Assembly (NCBI GenBank): GCA_030538255.1
Contig: JAUNUI010000013.1
Location: 24,776 to 88,775 of the forward strand
DNA from: Pelistega sp.
GTDB lineage: Bacteria > Pseudomonadota > Gammaproteobacteria > Burkholderiales > Burkholderiaceae_B
DNA: 64,000 bases
Direction: 5' to 3'
Of the stretch, positions 45,023 through 53,557 are shown piece after piece. A model generated the notes under the pieces. That model ran no database searches. It saw only the letters and a list, made by a program, of their open reading frames with translations, and was not told the origin of the DNA. The stretch's first letter is position 1, and each line of letters begins with the position of its first letter. The translations under genes were made by a program, and so were the position numbers.

Positions 45023-45450
45023 GAGCTTGCGCTCTCTAAGGGTGGAGTATTCAAGCCATTCCAATTCTCGCTACCTGAGGCCTTAAGTCAGGACAAGTGG
45101 AGCCAAGTGAAGATACTATAGCTTGTATAAGCTCGATTATCATTAAGTTAGGACTAGTGGCTAGCAAGTGAAGCCAAGACTCTTAGGGATTCCCTGCAAG
45201 GTGGAGCTAAGGACTATTCGCTATAATTTCTTGAGCATTAAATAAGATAAATAAATGGACCCGTGAAGTGGCTGCGAAGTGTTGGTTGCTTATAAGTGCT
45301 CTAGCTATGAAGGTGATAGACTGAGGGCTCTAGACATAAGGCATAAGGATACTAGATAGAAGGGTATAAAAGCTCTAGCTATGAGGGTGCCAGATAGAAG
45401 GGCAGTAGATATAAGAGCGCCAGGTATAAGGGCTCTAGAGGAGATTTTAG
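45023..45450. repeat. Repeat-rich gap before the acyl-CoA ligase gene
   Basis: 428 bases without a gene. GCTCTAGCTATGAAGGTG (45298-45315) recurs with one change at 45372-45389. From 45389 to 45435 three units of about 15 bp run in tandem (CCAGATAGAAGGGCA-like). The earlier half has looser direct repeats (CAAGTGGAGCCAAGTGAAG, CAAGTGAAGCCAAG). AGAGGAGATTTTAG before 45451 is the ribosome site. Confidence 0.7.
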
Positions 45451-47220
45451 ATGTCGTTCGATTCGGTAAATACCGCTCAAGAAAAATACGCTAACTTTGC
45501 GTGGAGGGTCCCTCCTTATTACAATATTGGTGTCGATGTCTGCGATAAGTGGGCTGATGGCAGTGGGCGCTTAGCGCTGATTGATGAGAAAGCTCCTAAT
45601 AATATTCAAACCTATACTTTTGATGATCTAAAGAATAAATCCAATCAATTGGCGAATAGTTTGCAAAAAGCGGGCTTGCTTCCTGGTGACCGCGTGGGTA
45701 TCCTTTTAGGCCAAGGTGTCGAAACAGCGATTGCGCATATTGCGATTTATAAAATAGGGGCGATTGCGATTCCATTATTCTCTCTGTTTGGTATCGATGC
45801 CTTGCATTATCGCTTGGATAATTCAGGGGCTAAGGTCTTAATCACCAATAATGAAGGTATTGGGAAGATTGCGGCTATGCCGGAATGCCCATTAAACTTA
45901 GAGAGTATTTTTAATGTAGATAGTGATTTGACCTGGCCACAAGACGTACAGTTTATTGAGACGCAAGCTTTAAAGTCACATTCAGAGCAAGACTCAAACA
46001 CAAATCCAAGCCTGGGTTTAAACTCAAGCCTAGCTGCTGTTACAAGTCAAGGCGCCAATACCAATAGTATCAGTTCCAATGTAAAACTATTCTCATTTTG
46101 GAATGAGCTAGACGGACAAAGTACGGAATTTGAGCCGCTCAACACCCTAGCCGATGATCCTGCTGTCATTATTTATACTTCAGGTACCACGGGCAAACCT
46201 AAGGGCGCTTTGCATGCGCATCGCGTTCTGCTTGGGCACCTACCAGGTGTGGAGATGTCACATAATTATTTCCCTGGAAAAAATAGGGTGATGTGGACGC
46301 CCGCTGACTGGGCTTGGATTGGTGGGCTTTTTGATGTGCTGATGCCAGCCTGGCACCATGGCATGGTGGTGGTGGCGTGTCGCTTTAGTAAGTTTTCGGC
46401 TGAGGCGGCTTTTGACCTTATGCAGCGCCACCAAGTTACCAATGTCTTTTTACCCCCAACTGCTCTGAAGATGTTACGCAAACAAGAGAGAATTCCTGAG
46501 CGTTGGCAGCTCGCCTTGCGCAGTGTGGCCAGTGGCGGCGAGTCGTTAGGGGCTGAGTTACTGGATTGGGGACAGCGCAACTTCGGTTTGCTGATTAATG
46601 AGTTTTATGGGCAGACTGAATGCAATATGTTGGTTTCCTCTTGCTCTGTCTTGTTTGCGCCTAAGCCTGGGGCAATGGGTAAGGCGGTGCCTGGTCATCA
46701 GGTAGAAATTATTAATCTACAAGGTGAGATCCAAGCACCTGGTCATGAAGGGCATATCGCCGTGCGTGCGCCAGACCCTGTGATGTTCCTCAACTATTGG
46801 GCGAATCCGCAAGCGACGCAAGAGAAGTTTGTGGGTGAGTACTTGCTGACAGGAGATATGGGGATGCGGGATGAAGAAGGGTATTTCACCTTTGTCGGGC
46901 GTGATGATGATGTGATTACTAGCGCGGGTTATCGGATTGGCCCGGGCCCTATTGAGGATTGTATCTTGAGTCACCCTGCAGTGAGTATGGTGGCGGTGGT
47001 GGGTGTGCCTGATGAGGAACGTACCGAAATAGTGACGGCATTTGTTATTTTGCATGAGGGGCTTGAGGGTAGCGATGCGCTTAAGCAAGAAATTCAAGAT
47101 CATGTGCGAGAACGAGTGGCAGCGCATGAGTATCCGCGAGCGGTGCATTTCGTTGATGAGCTGCCGATGACAACCACAGGCAAGATTATCCGTAAACAAT
47201 TGCGTCAGATTCAGGTTTAA
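45451..47220 (+). CDS. AMP-forming acyl-CoA synthetase (MACS/acetyl-CoA synthetase-like)
   Basis: 589 residues of the ANL superfamily: P-loop YTSGTTGKPKGALHAH (about 240-255), FYGQTECN near 385, TGDMGMRDEEGYFTFVGRDDDV near 468 and the catalytic lysine in TTTGKIIRKQLR near 580. PADWAWIGGLFDVLMP is typical of the acetyl/medium-chain acyl-CoA synthetase branch. A Ser/Asn-rich insert (about 172-212) looks like low-complexity material between core strands. It activates a short or medium acid to its CoA thioester; substrate not predictable. Confidence 0.87.
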   Translation: MSFDSVNTAQEKYANFAWRVPPYYNIGVDVCDKWADGSGRLALIDEKAPNNIQTYTFDDLKNKSNQLANSLQKAGLLPGDRVGILLGQGVETAIAHIAIYKIGAIAIPLFSLFGIDALHYRLDNSGAKVLITNNEGIGKIAAMPECPLNLESIFNVDSDLTWPQDVQFIETQALKSHSEQDSNTNPSLGLNSSLAAVTSQGANTNSISSNVKLFSFWNELDGQSTEFEPLNTLADDPAVIIYTSGTTGKPKGALHAHRVLLGHLPGVEMSHNYFPGKNRVMWTPADWAWIGGLFDVLMPAWHHGMVVVACRFSKFSAEAAFDLMQRHQVTNVFLPPTALKMLRKQERIPERWQLALRSVASGGESLGAELLDWGQRNFGLLINEFYGQTECNMLVSSCSVLFAPKPGAMGKAVPGHQVEIINLQGEIQAPGHEGHIAVRAPDPVMFLNYWANPQATQEKFVGEYLLTGDMGMRDEEGYFTFVGRDDDVITSAGYRIGPGPIEDCILSHPAVSMVAVVGVPDEERTEIVTAFVILHEGLEGSDALKQEIQDHVRERVAAHEYPRAVHFVDELPMTTTGKIIRKQLRQIQV

Positions 47221-47232
47221 ATGGTTGTGATC

Positions 47233-47320
47233 GTGATGGTATGGACATGAAAATGTTAATAATGCACGGCTACGCTCATACTCGGTACGAGTCGGTAGTG
47301 ATGGTATGGGCATGAAGATG
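47233..47320. repeat. 23-bp direct repeat, two copies
   Basis: Copies at 47233-47255 and 47298-47320 begin GTGATGGTATGG and differ at two positions; they lie between the acyl-CoA ligase and ornithine cyclodeaminase genes. Confidence 0.75.
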
Positions 47321-47398
47321 ATAGTAAATACAGGATGATAATAATCTTGTATCCAAGAATGATAACAGCCAGATGGCGAACACAGGAGTACAGAATAC

Positions 47399-48331
47399 AT
47401 GGCAATCGCTTTTTATAATGCGCAAGAAACCGCGCAATTAATTAATTTCACTGATTTAACAGCAACCTTAAAAGACGTGGTGCTTGAATATGCGGATGGC
47501 ATTATTCAAAGTCCCGATCGTCAAGCTTTAACCATCCCCGATGCACGAGAGGGTGTGTTGTTATCGATGCCTTCAACGGCACGTGATATTTGTGTGCATA
47601 AGCTGATTTCTTTATTGCCTGATAATCCCTCGCAAGAGCGAGCGACGATTCAGGGAATTGTCTCCGTCATGGATAGCCGTACTGGACAAGTCGTTTGTGT
47701 TCTTGATGGTCCTACGGTGACTGCGCGTCGCACGGCTGCGATGAGTATTTTAGGAGTGCAGCAATATTTACCACGTGCACCTAAAACGATAGTGATGATC
47801 GGTGCTGGCGGTCAGGCACAAGCGCATATTGAGGCGATTAATGAGATATTTCCAGGGGTGCATCTGTACATTGCAGCACGTAGCGCGTCCTTGACTAAGG
47901 CGCAAGCGGTGTGTCAGCGCTATCAAGATCTTAGCATTAGTATGGAGGCGATTGATATTGATAAACTGCCAGGTGAGTTCGATGTCTTAATCACCTTAAC
48001 CACGGCGCTTGCCCCGATTTACCATCTTCCAGCGAAAGTGGAGCGACTTATCGTTGCGGTGGGTGCGTATCGTCCGCATATGTGCGAAATTGCCCCAGAA
48101 ACTGTCCTGGCAAGTCGCTGTTTCGTCGATGATATTGTCGGTGCCAAACATGAGGCGGGTGATTTTATTCAAGCAGGCAAGGATTGGTCACAAGTGCAGA
48201 CCTTGGCGCATAGCATTCGGCATGGTCAAGAAGAGGGTACGCCAATTCTGTTTAAGACCGTCGGTACGGCGGCTTGGGATCTGGCTGCGGCACGCGTGGC
48301 TTTTCAGCGCTTGCAGGGCGGGGCGTGTTGA
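47399..48331 (+). CDS. Ornithine cyclodeaminase/mu-crystallin family reductase
   Basis: 310 residues. Rossmann NAD(P) motif VMIGAGGQAQAHIEAI (about 132-147), substrate lysine/arginine region VHKLISLLPDNP, GPTVTARRTAAMSILG and SRCFVDDIVGAKHEAGD. The family contains ornithine cyclodeaminase, alanine dehydrogenase and delta1-piperideine-2-carboxylate/pyrroline-2-carboxylate reductases. The last is favoured because an AmaB-like dehydrogenase lies across the ribosomal block, and both would serve lysine/pipecolate catabolism. That link is inference. Confidence 0.8.
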   Translation: MAIAFYNAQETAQLINFTDLTATLKDVVLEYADGIIQSPDRQALTIPDAREGVLLSMPSTARDICVHKLISLLPDNPSQERATIQGIVSVMDSRTGQVVCVLDGPTVTARRTAAMSILGVQQYLPRAPKTIVMIGAGGQAQAHIEAINEIFPGVHLYIAARSASLTKAQAVCQRYQDLSISMEAIDIDKLPGEFDVLITLTTALAPIYHLPAKVERLIVAVGAYRPHMCEIAPETVLASRCFVDDIVGAKHEAGDFIQAGKDWSQVQTLAHSIRHGQEEGTPILFKTVGTAAWDLAAARVAFQRLQGGAC

Positions 48332-48635
48332 TACCTGATCTTAGTTTATGACAGGTCACAAGGAAAAGTGAATGCTTAAATTAGGCCAAAAAAGAAAAAA
48401 TCATTGTTTTTACAACAACTTAAATAAAAACATCTTGAATTTCTTAGTGGAAAGTGTTAAATTAGCAGGCTAACCATTAGGTTAGTGTGCTTATTGCACT
48501 TGGAATGCTGCTGTAAGAGGCGTTGAATAGATTAATATTCAGTTAATCGTGCAGTATATTTCACACCACAATAAGTGCATCACAAAAATTTAATTTTTAG
48601 GCCTGGCCAATCGTAGCCAGGGTATGGAGAAAACG
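48332..48635 (+). promoter_or_regulatory. Promoter and leader of the rplC operon
   Basis: TTGAAT (48435-48440) and TTAAAT (48457-48462), 16 bases apart, form a credible promoter. The roughly 165-base leader contains CTAACC-ATTA-GGTTAG and a CCTGGC/GCCAGG hairpin just before the rplC ribosome site (GGAG). In E. coli the S10 leader, with its L4 control, precedes rpsJ; here any such leader would have to be in this spot or lost. Confidence 0.5.
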
Positions 48636-49325
48636 ATGTCGAATACGACACCTACACCTGCCGCTCATCGGTTGGGGCTAGTTGGTCGCAAAGTTGGCAT
48701 GATGCGTATTTTTACTGAGGAAGGCGAGTCTATCCCAGTAACAGTCCTTGACGTATCTAACAACCGCGTTACTCAAGTTAAGTCTCTAGAAACTGATGGC
48801 TATGCAGCAGTACAAGTTGCTTACGGTACTCGCCGTGCAACTCGTGTGACTAAGCCTGAAGCTGGTCACTATGCCAAAGCTGGCGTTGAAGCCGGTTCCA
48901 TCCTGAAAGAGTTCCGTTTAGACCCAAGTAAAGCGGCTGAATTTACGCCAGGTACAGTTGTATCTGTTGAAAGCGTATTTGAAGCTGGCCAAAAGGTTGA
49001 TGTACAAGGTACAACAATCGGTAAGGGTTTTGCAGGTACTATTAAGCGTCATAACTTTAATGGTCACCGCCGTTCTCACGGTAACTCGATCTCTCACCGC
49101 GTGCCTGGCTCTATCGGTCAAGCGCAAGACCCGGGTCGTGTTTTCCCAGGTAAGCGTATGGCTGGCCACATGGGTGATGTAACTCGTACAGTTCAAAATC
49201 TTGATATCGTTCGTGTCGATGCTGAACGTGGTTTATTGTTGGTTAAGGGCGCTGTTCCTGGCCACAAAAACTCGGACATCGTTGTGCTACCGGCTATCAA
49301 AATGTCTGCTAAAGGAGCCAAATAA
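48636..49325 (+). CDS. rplC: 50S ribosomal protein L3
   Basis: 229 residues from the ATG at 48636, six bases after GGAG; an ATG four codons upstream contains that site. [27 protein letters not shown] and the loop with the methylated glutamine ([22 protein letters not shown]) are intact. L3 is a primary 23S rRNA binder. It is the first gene of this truncated S10 operon, since rpsJ is 9.8 kb away. Confidence 0.97.
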   Translation: MSNTTPTPAAHRLGLVGRKVGMMRIFTEEGESIPVTVLDVSNNRVTQVKSLETDGYAAVQVAYGTRRATRVTKPEAGHYAKAGVEAGSILKEFRLDPSKAAEFTPGTVVSVESVFEAGQKVDVQGTTIGKGFAGTIKRHNFNGHRRSHGNSISHRVPGSIGQAQDPGRVFPGKRMAGHMGDVTRTVQNLDIVRVDAERGLLLVKGAVPGHKNSDIVVLPAIKMSAKGAK

Positions 49326-49945
49326 TGGAACTTAAGCTCCTAAATGAACAAGGTCAATCTGAAGCAACCGTTACTGCTCCAGACACAATCTTTGGTCGCG
49401 AATTTAACGAAGCATTGGTTCACCAAATCGTAGTAGCTTATCAAGCTAACGCGCGTAGCGGTAACCGTGCTCAGAAAGATCGTGCAACTGTTAAGCACAG
49501 CACTAAAAAGCCATGGCGCCAAAAAGGCACAGGCCGTGCCCGTGCTGGTATGACATCTTCGCCAATCTGGCGTGGAGGTGGTCGTGCTTTCCCAAGTTCT
49601 CCTGATGAGAATTTCAGCCATAAAGTGAACAAGAAAATGTACCGTGCTGGTATCCGTTCTATCTTGTCACAATTGGCGCGTGAAGGCCGTATCGCTGTTG
49701 TGGATTCTTTCACATTTGATACACCTAAAACAAAATTGGCTGCAACTAAGCTAAAAGAGATGGGTTTAGATTCTGTATTAGTGATTACTGATGCAGTTGA
49801 CGAGAACACCTACTTGGCTACTCGTAACCTACCGCACGTAGCTGTGGTTGAGCCACGTTATGCAGATCCTCTTTCATTGGTCCACTACAAAAAAGTGTTG
49901 ATCACGAAAGCGGCTATCGCTCAATTTGAGGAGATCTTAGGATGA
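49325..49945 (+). CDS. rplD: 50S ribosomal protein L4
   Basis: 206 residues; start overlaps the rplC stop by one base (TAATG). L4 lines the exit tunnel and in E. coli regulates the S10 operon. The tunnel loop ([27 protein letters not shown]) is complete and normal. Confidence 0.97.
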   Translation: MELKLLNEQGQSEATVTAPDTIFGREFNEALVHQIVVAYQANARSGNRAQKDRATVKHSTKKPWRQKGTGRARAGMTSSPIWRGGGRAFPSSPDENFSHKVNKKMYRAGIRSILSQLAREGRIAVVDSFTFDTPKTKLAATKLKEMGLDSVLVITDAVDENTYLATRNLPHVAVVEPRYADPLSLVHYKKVLITKAAIAQFEEILG

Positions 49946-50244
49946 AAGCAGAACGTTTATTGCAAGTAATTCTGGCTCCAGTCATCACAGAGAAGGCAAC
50001 ATTTATTGCTGAATCTGGTGCGAAACCACAAATCGCTTTGCGTGTGGCTCCTGATGCAACTAAACCAGAAGTTAAAGCTGCTGTAGAAATGCTTTTTAAA
50101 GTAGAAGTTGACTCTGTCTCGGTTCTAAACCGCAAGGGTAAAGTTAAGCGTACAGGTCGTTTTGTTGGTCGTCGTCGTGCCAACCGTATCGCTTACGTTT
50201 CTCTGAAAAAAGGTCAAGAGCTTGACTTTTCGGAGGTGAACTAA
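49942..50244 (+). CDS. rplW: 50S ribosomal protein L23
   Basis: 100 residues, start overlapping rplD by four bases (ATGA). L23 surrounds the tunnel exit and docks trigger factor and [24 protein letters not shown] and the [17 protein letters not shown]-like loop are typical. Confidence 0.97.
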   Translation: MKAERLLQVILAPVITEKATFIAESGAKPQIALRVAPDATKPEVKAAVEMLFKVEVDSVSVLNRKGKVKRTGRFVGRRRANRIAYVSLKKGQELDFSEVN

Positions 50245-50245
50245 G

Positions 50246-51073
50246 ATGGCATTAGTTAAAACAAAACCAACGTCTGCTGGTCGTCGTGGCATGCTTAAGG
50301 TGGTAACACCAGGTTTGCATAAAGGCGCTCCATACGCAGCTCTTGTAGAGCCACAAAAACGTGGTTCTGGTCGTAATAATAACGGTCACATTACTGTGCG
50401 CCATCGTGGTGGTGGTCATAAATCACACTACCGTATTGTTGACTTCCGTCGCAATAAAGATGATATCGCTGCTAAAGTTGAGCGCATTGAATACGATCCT
50501 AACCGTACAGCACGTATTGCATTAGTTTGCTACGCTGACGGTGAGCGTCGTTACATCATTGCTCCACGTAACTTAGAAGTGGGTGCAACAGTGATTTCTG
50601 GCAAAGAAGTACCTATTAAACCAGGTAACACAATGCCAATCCGTAATATTCCTATCGGTGCAACTATCCACTGCGTTGAGATGCAACCAGGCAAAGGCGC
50701 GCAAATCGCTCGCTCTGCAGGTACATCAGCAGTTTTAATGGCACGTGAAGGTACTTACGCTCAAATTCGTTTACGTTCTGGCGAAGTTCGCTTAGTTCAT
50801 ATTGACTGCCGTGCAACAATCGGTGAAGTCAGCAACGAAGAGCACAGTTTACGTCAAATCGGTAAAGCCGGTGCAGTTCGCTGGCGCGGTATTCGTCCGA
50901 CAGTTCGTGGTGTTGCCATGAACCCGGTAGATCACCCACACGGTGGTGGTGAAGGCCGTACTGGTGAAGCACGTGAACCTGTGAGCCCATGGGGTACACC
51001 TGCTAAAGGTTACAAAACCCGTCGTAACAAGCGTACAGACAATATGATTGTCTCACGTCGTAAGCGTAAATAA
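50246..51073 (+). CDS. rplB: 50S ribosomal protein L2
   Basis: 275 residues, one base after rplW. L2 supports the peptidyl-transferase centre; the highly conserved histidine region ([14 protein letters not shown]) and basic C-terminus are present. Confidence 0.98.
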   Translation: MALVKTKPTSAGRRGMLKVVTPGLHKGAPYAALVEPQKRGSGRNNNGHITVRHRGGGHKSHYRIVDFRRNKDDIAAKVERIEYDPNRTARIALVCYADGERRYIIAPRNLEVGATVISGKEVPIKPGNTMPIRNIPIGATIHCVEMQPGKGAQIARSAGTSAVLMAREGTYAQIRLRSGEVRLVHIDCRATIGEVSNEEHSLRQIGKAGAVRWRGIRPTVRGVAMNPVDHPHGGGEGRTGEAREPVSPWGTPAKGYKTRRNKRTDNMIVSRRKRK

Positions 51074-51089
51074 GGGACGGTAATATACT

Positions 51090-51365
51090 ATGTCACGTTC
51101 AATTAAAAAAGGTCCTTTCGTCGATGCTCACCTTATGAAAAAGGTTGAGGCGGCCGTTGAAGGAAAAGATAAAAAGCCGATCAAAACTTGGTCGCGTCGT
51201 TCAACCATCCTTCCTGATTTTATCGGAATGACAATCGCAGTACATAACGGTCGTCAACACGTACCTGTTTATGTTAACGAAAATATGGTTGGTCACAAGC
51301 TAGGCGAATTCGCGCATACCCGTACATACAAGGGTCACGCTGCGGATAAGAAGTCTAAGAGGTAA
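51090..51365 (+). CDS. rpsS: 30S ribosomal protein S19
   Basis: 91 residues, complete ([34 protein letters not shown]). S19 forms part of the 30S head with S13. It follows rplB after 16 bases with the usual order. Confidence 0.98.
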   Translation: MSRSIKKGPFVDAHLMKKVEAAVEGKDKKPIKTWSRRSTILPDFIGMTIAVHNGRQHVPVYVNENMVGHKLGEFAHTRTYKGHAADKKSKR

Positions 51366-51368
51366 GCG

Positions 51369-51698
51369 ATGGAAACTACAGCCGTAATTCGTGGTGTACA
51401 TATTTCAGCTCAGAAGACACGTCTTGTTGCGGACATGATCCGTGGTAAGTCAGTGGTTCAAGCTTTGAATATCCTTACATTCACACAGAAAAAAGCCGCT
51501 GGTATCATCAAGAAAGCTTTAGAGTCAGCAATTGCTAACGCTGAGCACAATGATGGTGCTGATATTGACGAGTTAAAAGTGACTACAATTTATGTAGACA
51601 AAGCTCAGTCAATGAAGCGATTCTCCGCACGCGCTAAAGGCCGCGGTAACCGTATTGAGAAGCAGACTTGCCACATTGTGGTTAAAGTCGGCGCTTAA
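51369..51698 (+). CDS. rplV: 50S ribosomal protein L22
   Basis: 109 residues, three bases after rpsS. L22 contacts all six 23S domains and its beta hairpin ([10 protein letters not shown] region, about 88-100) reaches into the exit tunnel. Sequence and length are normal. Confidence 0.98.
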   Translation: METTAVIRGVHISAQKTRLVADMIRGKSVVQALNILTFTQKKAAGIIKKALESAIANAEHNDGADIDELKVTTIYVDKAQSMKRFSARAKGRGNRIEKQTCHIVVKVGA

Positions 51699-51707
51699 GG
51701 AGTCATA

Positions 51708-52481
51708 ATGGGTCAGAAAATTCACCCTACAGGGTTCCGTCTCGCAGTAACACGTAACTGGAATTCTCGTTGGTATGCTGAAGGCGATAACTTCGGCACA
51801 ATGTTAGCGGAAGACGTTCGTGTACGTGAGTACTTAAAGCGTAAACTTAAAGCTGCTTCAGTCGGTCGCGTTCTTATTGAGCGTCCAGCTAAGAATGCTC
51901 GTATTACGATTTTCTCAGCTCGTCCAGGCGTGATCATCGGTAAAGGTGGTGATGACATCGATGCATTGAAAAATGACTTGCAACGCCTAATGGGTGTGCC
52001 TGTTCATGTGAACATCGAAGAAATCCGTAAACCTGAAGTTGATGCTCAATTAATCGCTGATTCGATTGCTCAACAACTAGAAAAACGTATCATGTTCCGT
52101 CGTGCCATGAAACGCGCTATGCAAAATGCAATGCGTTTAGGTGCACAAGGTATCAAGATTCAATCTTCTGGTCGTTTGAACGGTATCGAAATTGCACGTA
52201 CAGAGTGGTATCGTGAAGGTCGTGTGCCTCTACATACACTACGTGCCATCATCGATTATGCAACATCTGAAGCCCACACAACTTACGGTATCATTGGTAT
52301 CAAAGTTTGGGTTTACAAAGGTGATTTATTGCCTAACGGCGAAATGCCTGCAGAAGTTGCTGCTCCACGTGAAGAAGAGCGTCGTACTCGTCGCCCACGC
52401 GGTGATCGTACCGATCAACGTCGTCCAGCTCGTGGCCGCCGCAAACCTGCTGATGCAGCACCGGCAGCAGAAGGAGAATAA
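51708..52481 (+). CDS. rpsC: 30S ribosomal protein S3
   Basis: 257 residues. KH domain with [16 protein letters not shown] (about 64-80) and the C-terminal S3 domain up to about residue 210, followed by an Arg/Pro/Ala-rich tail ([18 protein letters not shown] and on) of about 40 residues, longer than in E. coli but seen in other betaproteobacteria. S3 lines the mRNA entry channel. Confidence 0.97.
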   Translation: MGQKIHPTGFRLAVTRNWNSRWYAEGDNFGTMLAEDVRVREYLKRKLKAASVGRVLIERPAKNARITIFSARPGVIIGKGGDDIDALKNDLQRLMGVPVHVNIEEIRKPEVDAQLIADSIAQQLEKRIMFRRAMKRAMQNAMRLGAQGIKIQSSGRLNGIEIARTEWYREGRVPLHTLRAIIDYATSEAHTTYGIIGIKVWVYKGDLLPNGEMPAEVAAPREEERRTRRPRGDRTDQRRPARGRRKPADAAPAAEGE

Positions 52482-52483
52482 TT

Positions 52484-52900
52484 ATGTTATCACCAGCACG
52501 TAGAAAATTCCGCAAGGAGCACAAAGGCCGTAACACTGGTCTAGCAACTCGCGGTACTAACGTAAACTTTGGCGATTTCGGTCTTAAAGCAACTGACCGC
52601 GGCCGTTTGACAGCACGTCAAATTGAAGCAGCGCGTCGTGCCATGACTCGTCATATTAAACGTGGTGGCCGTATTTGGATTCGTATCTTCCCAGACAAAC
52701 CAATTTCACAGAAACCTGCTGAAGTTCGTATGGGTAAAGGTAAAGGTAATCCAGAGTTCTGGGTCGCTGAAATTCAACCAGGTAAAGTATTGTACGAAAT
52801 GGACGGTGTAAGCGAAGAGCTAGCCCGTGAAGCATTCCGTCTTGCTGCCGCTAAGCTGCCTATTTCGACGACGTTCGTAACTCGTCACTTAGGTTCTTAA
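52484..52900 (+). CDS. rplP: 50S ribosomal protein L16
   Basis: 138 residues, two bases after rpsC, GGAG before the start. L16 binds near the A-site tRNA. The arginine in the [14 protein letters not shown] context region that is often hydroxylated in relatives is in a normal setting. Confidence 0.97.
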   Translation: MLSPARRKFRKEHKGRNTGLATRGTNVNFGDFGLKATDRGRLTARQIEAARRAMTRHIKRGGRIWIRIFPDKPISQKPAEVRMGKGKGNPEFWVAEIQPGKVLYEMDGVSEELAREAFRLAAAKLPISTTFVTRHLGS

Positions 52901-52910
52901 GGAGATCTTT

Positions 52911-53102
52911 ATGAAAGCTAGTGAACTACGTTCAAAAGACGCCACCGAGCTAAATAAAGAGCTCGAGAGCTTGTTGAGAGCACAATTTAACTTGCGTATG
53001 CAACGTGCGACACAACAACTTTCTAACACAAGCCAATTAGGCAAAGTACGTCGCGACATTGCACGTGTACGCACTGTTATGACCGAGAAGGCAGGAAAGT
53101 AA
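52911..53102 (+). CDS. rpmC: 50S ribosomal protein L29
   Basis: 63 residues ([31 protein letters not shown]), a two-helix protein at the tunnel exit next to L23. AGGAG precedes the start; 10 bases after rplP and one base before rpsQ. Confidence 0.96.
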   Translation: MKASELRSKDATELNKELESLLRAQFNLRMQRATQQLSNTSQLGKVRRDIARVRTVMTEKAGK

Positions 53103-53103
53103 T

Positions 53104-53376
53104 ATGAGCGAAACTCAAGTCGAAAAACGCCAACGTACGTTAATCGGTAAAGTGGTTAGCAACAAGATGGATAAAACTGTCGTCGTTCAAGTTGAGCGTC
53201 GCGTTAAGCATCCTCTTTATGGCAAAATCATGATCCGTACTAACAAGTACAAAGCGCATGATGAAAACAATCAATACAACGAAGGCGACACTGTGGAAAT
53301 CGCAGAAGGCCGTCCAATTTCACGCTCTAAATCGTGGAACGTTGTACGTCTGATTGAAGCTGTTCGCGTAATCTAA
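53104..53376 (+). CDS. rpsQ: 30S ribosomal protein S17
   Basis: 90 residues with the OB fold ([47 protein letters not shown]). S17 binds 16S rRNA early in assembly. It is the last gene of this block; a terminator follows and the spc genes (rplN and onward) are not next to it. Confidence 0.97.
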   Translation: MSETQVEKRQRTLIGKVVSNKMDKTVVVQVERRVKHPLYGKIMIRTNKYKAHDENNQYNEGDTVEIAEGRPISRSKSWNVVRLIEAVRVI

Positions 53377-53403
53377 TTAATTAGTTTACTCGTTTAGCAC
53401 AAG

Positions 53404-53432
53404 AAAGCCACCTGTTAAAGGGTGGCTTTTTT
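53404..53432 (+). terminator. Terminator of the S10 operon after rpsQ
   Basis: AAAGCCACC (53404-53412) pairs with GGTGGCTTT (53421-53429), 8-base loop, with TTTTTT running into TTGCG. A strong Rho-independent terminator. Confidence 0.9.
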
Positions 53433-53468
53433 GCGTTTCATGGTTCTTAATTTTGAGTGGATGGTAAA

Positions 53469-53515
53469 TAAGCGTCCGTAGAGCAATATTAAGGTGGCCC
53501 TAGAAATATGAGTGA
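53469..53515. repeat. Dispersed repeat copy (TAAGCGTCCGTAGA family)
   Basis: TAAGCGTCCGTAGA at 53469-53482 is identical to the copy at 63949-63962. Similarity continues for about 30 further bases (GG-CCT-GAAAT-GTGAA pattern) in both. It lies between the rpsQ terminator and the convergent dehydrogenase gene. Confidence 0.65.
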
Positions 53516-53557
53516 ATTGTCTTCATCAAGGAAATCAGTATGCTATTGAGCAGAGAC

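Noticed and set aside
46717-47400. A 227-residue minus-strand frame opposite the acyl-CoA ligase gene.
   Set aside because: It lies antisense to a well-conserved enzyme, has no recognisable domain, and is rich in His/Arg/Thr as expected for a shadow frame.
38918-48330. The block between rpsJ and rplC considered as a genomic island or transposon.
   Set aside because: There is no integrase, transposase, tRNA or terminal repeat, and the genes are housekeeping or metabolic with codon use like the rest of the window.
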